Of a DNA stretch of 45,536 nt, positions 32,897-40,243 are shown piece after piece. Numbering within the stretch: the first letter of the stretch is position 1; the number at the start of each line of letters is the position of its first letter. The stretch comes from Segetibacter sp. (GTDB lineage: Bacteria > Bacteroidota > Bacteroidia > Chitinophagales > Chitinophagaceae). The translations under genes were made by a program, and so were the position numbers. A model generated the notes under the pieces. That model was not told the DNA's origin and searched no databases. It saw only the letters and a program-made list of their open reading frames with translations. The stretch covers positions 1 through 45,536 of the forward strand of contig JAQBNO010000086.1 in NCBI GenBank assembly GCA_028288485.1. Reading direction: 5' to 3'.

Positions 32897-34375
32897 CTAA
32901 ATCTTAGAATATATTAAACGGAGTCGCATTCTCAGCGGATTTGCTTCACTCATCCCTCCCCCACCGAGCCGCACCCTTCCATTTGCCACCTGATTGGCGT
33001 TGTTAGGCGAAAAGTAAAAGGTAGAAGTATTAGTGTTTGCAGGATAAGGGAAAGTATACTTTAAAGAGTCGTTGCTGGGAGCAGATAATCTAAGTGTATA
33101 ACTGCTATCCTTTCTTGTTACAATACCTTGCACATAACGCGTTAGTTCGAAACTGTAAGCTTTAACAATTCCGGCACCAGGAACGTCTTTATCCATTAAA
33201 TAACCACCGAAAGTTGCAAGATTAAAACTGCCTGTGTTATCCATGACAAAATCGTTGGGCACATTAGTCTGTACTTTATTTCCGCTGTCATAGCTACTCA
33301 ACAATAAGAACCGGGGTGGCGTTAATACTTGTTCCAAAAGTGAAAGGGGAGTTGCCTGGAAGGCCATTAATTCTGCTTTGTGGATGATAGCATTAGGAAA
33401 CCCGCGGAGTTTAGGAATTTTTATTGTTGCGAAAGTTCCGGGAGCTGTTTGAATAAAAACAAGACTGTCGTTTGCCTCAGGATTAGAAGTAAACCTGGCC
33501 AATTGGGAACTTCCATGTTCCCGCTTAATATGATTCGCGCTTCCTGAGACGGGAACAGAGAATGTATTTCCTGTACTAAATCTGAAATAGCTAACTGCAG
33601 TATCTCTTGTTGTAGCTGATTCGCTGCTTTTAAAATTATAAAACAGGGCAAGCTTGGTATTAGTATCTAATAGGTTTATGCGAATGAGTGCATTTCCGGG
33701 GCTACCGCCCGCAGGCATAACTGCGAACCCTTTAAAATTTACCCTGAAAAGACTGTCGCTGGCATATGCATTAGTGCCAAGCGAATCAAACTGCTTAATC
33801 AACTTTGTCGCAAAAGACGGTGAAAGCTTTATACGGATTTGATTAGCGGCATTTTCTAATCCATACTTCACAGAGTCAGTGACGCTTGGAATGTCAATAG
33901 TCTTGGTGCCTAACACTGTTCCTGTAGAAAAGGTACTGCTGACAGAGTAAGCGGAGTCGGTTTTTAAAGACTGGCTAAGTTCGCGTACCTCCCAGTTCTG
34001 CTGCATCATTGTATCGCCATAAGCACCTTTATAACTCAAAATAAGAACTGCAGAGTCGGCTATGGTTGAGCTGCCTCCGGGAATGGCAAATTTATACGAG
34101 GTTGGCTTTAGTTCGAAGTAGGCACTTGCAGTAGTTTTTCCAAATAAAGGATCGTTATTGATTACCCCTATCACATGATCGTCTTGTTTGTAAACTTTCA
34201 GGGAGTCATTGAGCCTGTTAACGAAATTATTTGAGACAATGTCAAGTGTAGTATCTAATGTGGTAACACCATCAATCGGTGGAATTAACCCGCTGCCAAT
34301 ATTTGTAGTTTCAATTTTTGTACAGCTGAAAAAAAAGAAAAAAAAGGCTATTACTAGCCATTGAAGCTTACGCAT
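32897..34375 (-). CDS. DUF4270 lipoprotein, 492 aa
   Basis: The lipoprotein signal M-R-K-L-Q-W-L-V-I-A-F-F-F-F-F-F-S-C has Cys18 as the lipidated residue. The mature part follows the DUF4270 pattern: I-G-S-G-L-I-P-P near residue 25, F-G-K-T-T-A-S-A-Y-F-E-L near 80, and a strand-rich body rich in S, T and N. It ends with strands of the type R-M-R-L-R-L-I-Y-S. DUF4270 proteins are cell-envelope lipoproteins of Bacteroidota of unknown function, usually next to a GT5-like glycogen-synthase gene, as here (32 bp downstream of it). The two are probably one transcript. Confidence 0.9.
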   Translation of the reverse strand: MRKLQWLVIAFFFFFFSCTKIETTNIGSGLIPPIDGVTTLDTTLDIVSNNFVNRLNDSLKVYKQDDHVIGVINNDPLFGKTTASAYFELKPTSYKFAIPGGSSTIADSAVLILSYKGAYGDTMMQQNWEVRELSQSLKTDSAYSVSSTFSTGTVLGTKTIDIPSVTDSVKYGLENAANQIRIKLSPSFATKLIKQFDSLGTNAYASDSLFRVNFKGFAVMPAGGSPGNALIRINLLDTNTKLALFYNFKSSESATTRDTAVSYFRFSTGNTFSVPVSGSANHIKREHGSSQLARFTSNPEANDSLVFIQTAPGTFATIKIPKLRGFPNAIIHKAELMAFQATPLSLLEQVLTPPRFLLLSSYDSGNKVQTNVPNDFVMDNTGSFNLATFGGYLMDKDVPGAGIVKAYSFELTRYVQGIVTRKDSSYTLRLSAPSNDSLKYTFPYPANTNTSTFYFSPNNANQVANGRVRLGGGGMSEANPLRMRLRLIYSKI

Positions 34376-34407
34376 CTATTTGATATAGATTAAATTAAGG
34401 GTTCACT

Positions 34408-35226
34408 TTACTTGGCCGCAAGGTCGTTATACAATTCTAAATACTCTGTTAAATCAGTATCCCAGCCTTTGAAAGGAATGATCTTCTTACCCTTTACTTT
34501 TGAGAATTCGTCTACCAGTTTTTTATCGATATTTTCTGCACCAAACGTTATCGCATCAGCGTAAGTAGCACCACCTTTTTGAAGAGCAATATTAGTAGCG
34601 TCTTTAAAAACTTCAAGATCCTTCTCCTTCAAACTGTTATGGATCAGCGCTTTTTTTGTGAAGTCTTCGCTCAGCTTTTCTTCAAAAGTGGTACTTCCGA
34701 TCGTATATATTACCTTACTATGTGCAAAAACAGGTTCTTTTTTGTATACAGTTTTTAAGTACAAAGGCACCAGGCCTGTCATCCAGCCACTGCAATGGAT
34801 AACATCAGGAGGCCAACCAAATTTCTTAACTGTTTCCAAAGCGCCTTTACAAAAGAAAATTGTTCTCAGGTCATTGTCATCGTACCACTTTTCTTCTTCA
34901 TCGTTGAAAACAAACTTTCTTTTAAAGAAATCTTCATTATCCAAAAAGTAAACCTGCAACCGTGCATTTGGTAATGAAGCAACTTTTATCTGTAACGGGT
35001 AATCATCATTATCCACACTTACGTTTATTCCCGAAAGCCGAACAACCTCATGTAAACGGTGCCTTCTTTCATTTACCGTTCCGAAACGCGGCATAATGCA
35101 CCTAACTTCCAAACCTGCATCGTTGCTCTTAATGGCCAGTTTATTTACTATCTCGGCAAATTCTGTCAGCTCTAAATATGGCGACATTTCATTGGAAATA
35201 AATAAAATTCTTTTCTTTGTTGACAT
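34408..35226 (-). CDS. GT5-like 'glycogen/starch synthase' N-terminal-domain protein, 272 aa
   Basis: The protein matches only the N-terminal Rossmann half of glycogen synthase (GT5): it opens R-I-L-F-I-S-N-E-M-S-P-Y and has a D-V-I-H-C-S-G-W-M-T-G motif near residue 140, as in D-V-V-H-A-H-D-W. The ADP-glucose-binding K-x-G-G-L motif of true synthases is replaced by L-T-E-F-A, and the whole C-terminal donor-binding half is missing (272 aa against about 480-500). It is probably not a glycogen synthase and may be a regulator or binding protein. It sits upstream of the DUF4270 gene and is divergent from panC, an arrangement seen across Chitinophagaceae, which suggests a conserved role. Confidence 0.82.
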   Translation of the reverse strand: MSTKKRILFISNEMSPYLELTEFAEIVNKLAIKSNDAGLEVRCIMPRFGTVNERRHRLHEVVRLSGINVSVDNDDYPLQIKVASLPNARLQVYFLDNEDFFKRKFVFNDEEEKWYDDNDLRTIFFCKGALETVKKFGWPPDVIHCSGWMTGLVPLYLKTVYKKEPVFAHSKVIYTIGSTTFEEKLSEDFTKKALIHNSLKEKDLEVFKDATNIALQKGGATYADAITFGAENIDKKLVDEFSKVKGKKIIPFKGWDTDLTEYLELYNDLAAK

Positions 35227-35269
35227 TATTCCGATTTGTTTTACTCATTAACCCTTAAAAAAGAGTGGG

Positions 35270-35297
35270 CAAAGGTAAGAAAATTTATTAGAATCAA
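35270..35297 (-). promoter_or_regulatory. Promoter of the GT5-like/DUF4270 transcript
   Basis: The minus strand has TTG, 17 bases, then TACCTTTG. Both elements and the spacing fit the Bacteroidota consensus TTG-N17-23-TAnnTTTG. It is the best complete promoter in the window and leaves a leader of roughly 35-40 nt. Confidence 0.75.
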
Positions 35298-35334
35298 CGG
35301 AGACAAAGGCTCTAGGCAAGCAAACCACCATCAA

Positions 35335-36186
35335 ATGATCTTATTTAAAGAAGCAGCAACACTAAAAAAGTACATCGGTAAAAATAAAGAGTCAGGTAAA
35401 AAAATTGGTTTTGTACCTACGATGGGTGCATTGCACCAAGGCCATCTTTCTTTAGTTGAAAGCTCTAAAGGCAAATCTGATATCACTATTTGCAGCATCT
35501 TCGTTAACCCAACCCAGTTCAACGATCCAAAAGATTTCGAAAAATACCCGGTAACGATCGGTAACGATATCCTGCTGCTGGAAAGCAACGGTTGCGACGT
35601 TTTATTTTTTCCTGCTGTTCATGAAATATATCCTGCCGGCACCTCGTCTCCTATCCATTATAACTTGGGAAGTATTGAAAATTTACTTGAAGGAAAGTAT
35701 AGGCCGGGCCATTTCCAGGGGGTTTGCCAGGTAGTGCATAAACTACTCGACATTGTAACGCCTGACTTTCTTTTTATGGGACAAAAAGATTACCAGCAGG
35801 TAATAGTGGTTAAACGATTGGTAGAATTGATACAACGGCCGGTACAGGTAATTACGGCAAGTACTTTCAGGGAAACAACCGGCCTTGCAATGAGTAGCCG
35901 TAACCTGCGCTTAAGTGAAGAGCAAAAACAACTTGCGGCCGGGATTTATAAAATGCTTGATTACATTAAAAATAATTATACCGCTTTTCCCGTTCCTGAC
36001 CTGGAAAAACATGCTGCCAATTATTTAATAACGCATGGTTTCGCAAAAGTAGATTATGTTGCCATCGCAAATGCAGAAACATTACAACCAGTAACTGATA
36101 GTAGAAATAACGAGGCAGCAGTTGCGCTGATAGCGGCATTTGTTGGCGACATAAGGCTGATTGATAATATGATTATTGCCGGTTAA
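35335..36186 (+). CDS. panC: Pantoate--beta-alanine ligase, 283 aa
   Basis: This enzyme joins pantoate and beta-alanine with ATP to give pantothenate, the coenzyme A precursor. The nucleotidyltransferase fold shows F-V-P-T-M-G-A-L-H-Q-G-H-L-S-L (HxGH) near residues 25-39. The conserved I-F-V-N-P-T-Q-F and G-Q-K-D-Y-Q-Q follow, and the late M-S-S-R-N is the K-M-S-K-S-type loop. The frame is open to 35236, but ATG 35335 gives the usual length and the usual M-I-L-F-K start. panD, often next to panC, is not in this window. The gene is divergent from the GT5-like gene. Confidence 0.96.
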   Translation: MILFKEAATLKKYIGKNKESGKKIGFVPTMGALHQGHLSLVESSKGKSDITICSIFVNPTQFNDPKDFEKYPVTIGNDILLLESNGCDVLFFPAVHEIYPAGTSSPIHYNLGSIENLLEGKYRPGHFQGVCQVVHKLLDIVTPDFLFMGQKDYQQVIVVKRLVELIQRPVQVITASTFRETTGLAMSSRNLRLSEEQKQLAAGIYKMLDYIKNNYTAFPVPDLEKHAANYLITHGFAKVDYVAIANAETLQPVTDSRNNEAAVALIAAFVGDIRLIDNMIIAG

Positions 36187-36253
36187 ACTTTTTCCATCAT
36201 AAACAGTTATCAAAGCCTTACTAAGGTAAAATAAGTATTATTAGGAAGCCAAT

Positions 36254-37300
36254 ATGAAAAAGAAGATACTCAATATCCTGAAATATGTTTCATTCCTCGG
36301 TTTGGGCGTTTTTCTTGTATGGTGGAGTCTCCAGCAAATTCCAGCGGATAAATGGAAAGATTTCAGAGCCGCTTTTTCTACAGCTAAATATGGTTTACTT
36401 ATTCCCGTCTTTTTTATTTTAATTTTCAGCCATGTTTTACGTGCACTCCGCTGGAAAATGCTGATGCTTCCAATGGGCTATAGTCCTTCTTTGACGAATA
36501 CTTTTTTTGCCGTGATGATTGGCTACCTCGCAAACCTTGCGGTACCAAGGCTGGGAGAAGTTTTAAAATGCACGATACTTGCAAAATACGAGCACGTACC
36601 GGCAGAGAAACTCGTAGGCACTATAGTGGCCGAGCGTGCATTTGATGTACTGTGCCTCGCCCTCGTTTTTTTATTAGCCTTCGCTTTCCAGTTCGAGATA
36701 ATAGGCGATTACGGGATTTCTTTATTAAAAAGATTATTTATAGGCACGTCGGGAAACTTTGATGTTTCAAAATTTGCAATAATAATTGCAGTAATAATAG
36801 TTGCCATATTTGCACTGCGCATGTTATTTAAAAAGTTTTCCAACTTTCCATTAATAGTTGCAATACGAAAGATTTTAAAAGGAATCTGGCAAGGCATAGT
36901 GAGCGTGAAAGACCTGAAACAGAAATGGCAGTTTATAGGTGCAAGTCTGGGCATTTGGGCAATGTATTTATTAGGTACGTGGGTAGGGTTCAATGGCACT
37001 GCAGGCACTGCCGGGCTGTCAATCGAAATAGCAGTTTCAGCGCTTGCTTTTGCAAGCGTAGGCATGATCGTTACTCCTGGTGGTATTGGCGCTTATGCAT
37101 TTTTACTAGCAAAAATTTTACAACAAAACGGCGTTCCTTTCGAAATAGGATTTGCTAATGGTACCCTGCAATGGTTCGCACAGTTTCTTATCATTATTTT
37201 TGCAGGCTTTGTATCACTGGGTCTATTGCCCTATTATAATAAAAAAAAGAAAAAACATGAAGAGGCCGGAAATAATCCCACTAAAAATACAAACACGTAA
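36254..37300 (+). CDS. Lysylphosphatidylglycerol synthase TM-like (UPF0104/flippase-like) membrane protein, 348 aa
   Basis: This polytopic inner-membrane protein has about eight helices. Family features include the N-terminal L-V-W-W-S-L-Q-Q-I, the H-V-L-R-A-L-R-W-K-M-L motif near residue 60, V-P-R-L-G-E-V-L-K-C near 95 and V-A-E-R-A-F-D-V-L near 120. The late T-P-G-G-I-G-A-Y motif is near 275. These match the flippase part of MprF and the UPF0104 proteins. There is no synthase domain. Its last 44 bp overlap the next gene, which suggests translational coupling. The likely role is lipid or glycolipid flipping. Confidence 0.88.
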   Translation: MKKKILNILKYVSFLGLGVFLVWWSLQQIPADKWKDFRAAFSTAKYGLLIPVFFILIFSHVLRALRWKMLMLPMGYSPSLTNTFFAVMIGYLANLAVPRLGEVLKCTILAKYEHVPAEKLVGTIVAERAFDVLCLALVFLLAFAFQFEIIGDYGISLLKRLFIGTSGNFDVSKFAIIIAVIIVAIFALRMLFKKFSNFPLIVAIRKILKGIWQGIVSVKDLKQKWQFIGASLGIWAMYLLGTWVGFNGTAGTAGLSIEIAVSALAFASVGMIVTPGGIGAYAFLLAKILQQNGVPFEIGFANGTLQWFAQFLIIIFAGFVSLGLLPYYNKKKKKHEEAGNNPTKNTNT

Positions 37301-37751
37301 TGAATTGATTAAAAGCGTAACCAGGTGGCGGTTTTTAGGAAAAACAATTTCTTTTACCAATGGCTGTTTCGATATTCTTCATTCCGGACATATTGCTTCA
37401 TTAAGTGAGGCGGCAAAAGAAGGTGACATTTTAATTGTTGGCGTTAATACCGATGCGAGTACCAGAAGGTTAAAAGGCGATGAAAGACCGGTTAATAGCG
37501 AAAGTAGCCGCGCCCTTTTACTGGCAAGCCTTGCAATAATTGATGCAGTTACGCTGTTTGACGAGGATACCCCCTTTGAATTGATACAAGCCATTATGCC
37601 CGACGTAATTGTAAAAGGTGGCGACTACACGTTCGATCAAATGATAGGTGCAAAGGAAGTAATTGCAAACGGGGGAAGAGTGGTAATTAACCCCATTGTT
37701 GAAGGCTATTCAACTACCGGAATTATTGAGAAACTAAGGAAATTGGGGTAA
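37257..37751 (+). CDS. Heptose-1-phosphate adenylyltransferase-type (HldE C-domain/RfaE2) nucleotidyltransferase, 164 aa
   Basis: This is a small cytidylyltransferase-fold enzyme. I-S-F-T-N-G-C-F-D-I-L-H-S-G-H near residues 25-39 carries the HxGH motif. D-E-R-P-V-N and V-K-G-G-D-Y are conserved. The end G-Y-S-T-T-G-I-I-E-K-L is the late motif of the RfaE2 family, which activates D-glycero-beta-D-manno-heptose 1-phosphate for LPS core synthesis. The frame is open to 37152 inside the upstream gene, but ATG 37257 gives the family length. It overlaps the flippase-like gene by 44 bp. The kinase partner is not seen in the window. Confidence 0.87.
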   Translation: MKRPEIIPLKIQTRNELIKSVTRWRFLGKTISFTNGCFDILHSGHIASLSEAAKEGDILIVGVNTDASTRRLKGDERPVNSESSRALLLASLAIIDAVTLFDEDTPFELIQAIMPDVIVKGGDYTFDQMIGAKEVIANGGRVVINPIVEGYSTTGIIEKLRKLG

Positions 37752-37764
37752 TCGTTCCCGTACA

Positions 37765-37905
37765 GCAGTGTTTTTTTCGGTTCCGGCCACTGAACCGGCT
37801 TCTGCAGCAGGTGCTGCCGACAGATCACAACGCTTGTACTGTAACGCATTATTCCAGGGCAGCTTACCCTGGGCCCGCGGTAGGGTCGCACACTGCAACG
37901 ATAGT
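37765..37905. other. Cluster of short perfect inverted repeats
   Basis: Three hairpins lie close together: CGGTTC/GAACCG (37778-37797), GCAGCA-GG-TGCTGC (37804-37817) and CCAGGG/CCCTGG (37854-37872). The stretch is GC-rich compared with its surroundings. A fragment GTCGCACACTGCAACGAT near 37885 may be a decayed copy of the dispersed repeat. A 71-codon frame across it has no protein-like features. It could be a structured RNA or a set of repeat palindromes. Confidence 0.4.
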
Positions 37906-37937
37906 AAAAATTTCAGCCTTTCGGAAAGCGTATATAT

Positions 37938-37980
37938 AAAAAAAACTGCAACAGTAATCGTAAAATATAACTGTTGCAGC
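37938..37980 (-). terminator. Intrinsic terminator of the 39-aa membrane protein gene
   Basis: On the minus strand CTGCAACAGT pairs with ACTGTTGCAG and is followed by seven T. It lies about 35 bp beyond the stop of the small gene. Confidence 0.75.
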
Positions 37981-38015
37981 TGAAGAATTGTAATTGAAAA
38001 AAAGCCTTTTCTTAC

Positions 38016-38135
38016 TTAGGCAAGATCATTCATTTCAAGGTAGATAACAAAAATGATATAGGCTAAAACTCCTAAGGCAATAATAGCATAGGTAAGCTTT
38101 TCGCTTAATTGAAAATCGTGTGTAGATTTTTGCAT
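38016..38135 (-). CDS. Small single-pass membrane protein, 39 aa
   Basis: Reading the minus strand from ATG 38135 gives 39 codons. A polar N-terminus (M-Q-K-S-T-H-D-F-Q-L-S-E-K) precedes one clear transmembrane helix (L-T-Y-A-I-I-A-L-G-V-L-A-Y-I-I-F-V-I-Y) and a short acidic tail (L-E-M-N-D-L-A). The helix, the clean boundaries and the terminator right behind it make it a likely real gene, although far below usual length cut-offs. Small proteins of this kind often stabilise larger membrane complexes, but no partner is evident here. No family is recognised. Confidence 0.62.
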   Translation of the reverse strand: MQKSTHDFQLSEKLTYAIIALGVLAYIIFVIYLEMNDLA

Positions 38136-38386
38136 GGCAGTAAAATTTATAGTTGAACAATTAAATAAAGCCTTGTGGGCGGGCTTATCATAGTAATTGG
38201 AAGAAAAGGGCCAATGAAACGAAGTATCGAAAATTCCTGCCTTTTAAGCAATGCCACTTAATTCTATTGGTTAAAGTTACTCAACTTTTTTATGAATCGG
38301 AGTATTTCAATAAATAAAGACGTTAAAACATTCTCAAAGGTTACGGGCCAGGTAAAAGTTTATAAAAGGGTTACAAACAGCAGTAA

Positions 38387-38995
38387 ATGAAAGAAAGCGA
38401 AAATCGATATTTTATTATCAATAAGCCGGGAAACATGGTTTCCCAGTTTATCAGTTCTCATAAAGTTCCCCTGTTAGGAGACCTCGCTTTTAACTTCCCG
38501 GAAGGCATACATGCAGTAGGAAGATTAGATAGAAATTCTGAAGGTTTACTGATATTAACAACCAATAAAAAAGTAACCCGGCTATTATTTGAAAGCGGAA
38601 CACCTCACAAAAGGCTGTATTTAGTGCAGGTAAAAAAAGTAGTAACACCTGAAACGTTACAACAATTAAGAACAGGCGTGTCTATCAGGGTAAAGGGTGG
38701 TGGAGATTATATTACCACCCCATGTGAGGTGGAGTTGGTTGAGAGGCCCGAAGACTTCATCAAACTGCCTGTCGTTCTGAAAGAATATAATCCGTCAAGT
38801 TGGTTATTAATTACACTTACTGAAGGAAAATTCAGGCAGGTACGAAAAATGGTTGCTGCCGTTCATCATCAATGCAAACGGTTAATACGGGTGGCGATTG
38901 AAGATATAACGCTGGAAGACCTGCCGACAGGTGGTGTAAGAGAAATGGAAGAAAAGGATTTTTTTAAACAGGCAAAAATAGAAATGCAGGAATGA
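38387..38995 (+). CDS. RluE/RsuA-family pseudouridine synthase, 202 aa
   Basis: This enzyme isomerises a specific uridine in rRNA to pseudouridine. It has I-I-N-K-P-G-N-M-V-S-Q near residue 10, the catalytic motif G-R-L-D-R-N-S-E-G-L-L-I-L with Asp48, the K-R-L-Y-L-V-Q-V strand, and the late G-K-F-R-Q-V-R-K-M. It lacks the N-terminal S4 domain, as in RluE (target U2457 of 23S rRNA in E. coli), and the length of 202 aa fits. RluE is the best guess, but RsuA-family members differ in target. It is followed at about 110 bp by the FKBP gene. Confidence 0.88.
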   Translation: MKESENRYFIINKPGNMVSQFISSHKVPLLGDLAFNFPEGIHAVGRLDRNSEGLLILTTNKKVTRLLFESGTPHKRLYLVQVKKVVTPETLQQLRTGVSIRVKGGGDYITTPCEVELVERPEDFIKLPVVLKEYNPSSWLLITLTEGKFRQVRKMVAAVHHQCKRLIRVAIEDITLEDLPTGGVREMEEKDFFKQAKIEMQE

Positions 38996-39104
38996 CAAGT
39001 ATTTGTTGCAGCGGCTTTATTGCCCGGAAGAAAGTAAGTTAAACTGCAACAATAGTGTTGATAGCATAAGTTTAAGTACTATTTTGCGTCGAAAGAAAAA
39101 AAGA

Positions 39105-39578
39105 ATGAAGAAAACGTTTTTTATTTTATTGATCTCAGTGGTCACCTTATTCTCGTGTAAGAAAGATGACGCAGATTGTCCGGAAGTTTCTACAACTGCA
39201 CCTGCAGCTGAAGTGACCAATTTACGCACCTATCTACAGACAAATAACATTACTGCTACTGAAGATCCGCGGGGATTTTTCTACCGGATTGAAGTAGCTG
39301 GAACGGGAGGGAAGCCGAGTGTATGCACCGACTACATTACTGTTAACTATGCAGGCACCTACACTGACGGTGTTCGCTTTGACGCAGGAAATAACGTATC
39401 ATTCCGCTTATCTAACCTGATAACCGGGTGGCAAGAGGGCATACCGCTTATTGCAAAAGGAGGAAGCATGTTCTTATACCTGCCACCAAGCCTGGCTTAC
39501 GGCGCAAATCCTCCACCTCCAATAAGGCCAAATGCCATTATGATTTTCAAGATGGATCTCACAGACATTCAACGATAG
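39105..39578 (+). CDS. FKBP-type peptidyl-prolyl isomerase lipoprotein, 157 aa
   Basis: The lipoprotein signal M-K-K-T-F-F-I-L-L-I-S-V-V-T-L-F-S-C has lipid-accepting Cys18. The FKBP domain occupies residues ~65-157, with V-N-Y-A-G-T-Y-T-D-G-V-R-F-D, then I-T-G-W-Q-E-G-I-P-L-I and Y-L-P-P-S-L-A-Y-G. It ends with F-K-M-D-L-T-D-I. The conserved core Y, F-D, W and Y-G positions are present, so it should be an active proline isomerase. It probably helps fold envelope proteins. Upstream in-frame codons to 39003 are not protein-like. It has an exceptionally strong terminator. Confidence 0.92.
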   Translation: MKKTFFILLISVVTLFSCKKDDADCPEVSTTAPAAEVTNLRTYLQTNNITATEDPRGFFYRIEVAGTGGKPSVCTDYITVNYAGTYTDGVRFDAGNNVSFRLSNLITGWQEGIPLIAKGGSMFLYLPPSLAYGANPPPPIRPNAIMIFKMDLTDIQR

Positions 39579-39633
39579 ATGACAATGAACTTTATCGTGC
39601 CTGCTATCGTGCAAGTATGATATTCCTAAAAGC

Positions 39634-39674
39634 AAAAGGTCAAACGTGAAAAATTATATCACGTTTGACCTTTT
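39634..39674 (+). terminator. Intrinsic terminator of the FKBP gene
   Basis: AAAAGGTCAAACGTGA pairs perfectly with TCACGTTTGACCTTTT, a 16-bp stem with a 9-base AT-rich loop. It could also end the convergent gene at 39710. Confidence 0.88.
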
Positions 39675-39709
39675 CAATTAAAAACACATCTTAATCAATT
39701 CAGTAAGAT

Positions 39710-39961
39710 CTATACTTCATCTGGTCCGGGAAACTCGCTTTTTTTTACCAGGCTGGCCTGGCTGTGTATCAAATCGTCAAGGTCTTGTTCTTTATCTTCC
39801 TTGTAGGTCGTTCCCATGTCCATACCAGATATTTCTTCCTCTTTTATCAATGTACCTTCCTCGTCCGGGTCTTTTTCACCTTCGTGTGTTTTTATTTGCT
39901 GTGCGGGATTAGGAGAAAAAATCTTCAAACCTTCGTTGGTATTATCTGAATTAGTGTCCAT
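39710..39961 (-). CDS. Small acidic, probably disordered protein, 83 aa
   Basis: This 83-aa protein is dominated by D, E, K, N and S. It begins M-D-T-N-S-D-N-T-N-E-G, has E-K-D-P-D-E-E-G-T-L and D-K-E-Q-D-L-D-D-L-type segments and ends P-G-P-D-E-V. No hydrophobic segment or known domain is seen. The net charge is strongly negative. It is the largest of four similar small proteins in the window. It converges with the FKBP gene and shares its terminator region. No function can be assigned. Confidence 0.6.
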   Translation of the reverse strand: MDTNSDNTNEGLKIFSPNPAQQIKTHEGEKDPDEEGTLIKEEEISGMDMGTTYKEDKEQDLDDLIHSQASLVKKSEFPGPDEV

Positions 39962-40080
39962 AAGTAGTTTGTTTTATAAACAACATAAAAAATTGTGCCT
40001 TTTGTTTTTATGTCAGGGTTTTAGTAGAAAGGGCAGCGACCCGAGCAAAATACCTAAAGCTACCAGGAGATATACAGTTA

Positions 40081-40119
40081 AAGTGATTGCGACGCAACGA
40101 TGATGCCATGAAAAGCAAC
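40081..40119 (+). repeat. Dispersed intergenic repeat, copy 8
   Basis: It reads AAGTGATTGCGACGCAACGA, then TGATGCCATGAAAAGCAAC. It joins features of both subfamilies: GCGACGCAA as in copies 2 and 5, and CGATGATGC-ATGAAAAG as in copy 4. It lies between the small acidic protein gene and the glpF terminator. Confidence 0.75.
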
Positions 40120-40164
40120 AGCTGGTATCAAAAAAAACAAAAATTCCCGACGCGACCTAAAACA

Positions 40165-40194
40165 CAAAAGCCGGATTCGACGTGGGGCTTTTGC
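40165..40194 (-). terminator. Intrinsic terminator of the glp operon
   Basis: CAAAAGCC pairs with GGCTTTTG, and the minus transcript continues with GTGTTTT. It is about 50 bp past the glpF stop. Confidence 0.7.
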
Positions 40195-40243
40195 TTAATC
40201 AGCACAAATAGGTTTACTGATCGGCAATTTTAGAAAATATAAA

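Noticed and set aside
37768-37983. 71-codon ORF with Cys/Ala-rich content
   Set aside because: It runs across three palindromes and a minus-strand terminator; the composition is explained by the hairpins.
39816-40103. 95-codon plus-strand ORF
   Set aside because: It is antisense to the small acidic protein gene and extends into the repeat at 40081; its Ser/Phe/Cys-rich composition is a mirror of the acidic codons.
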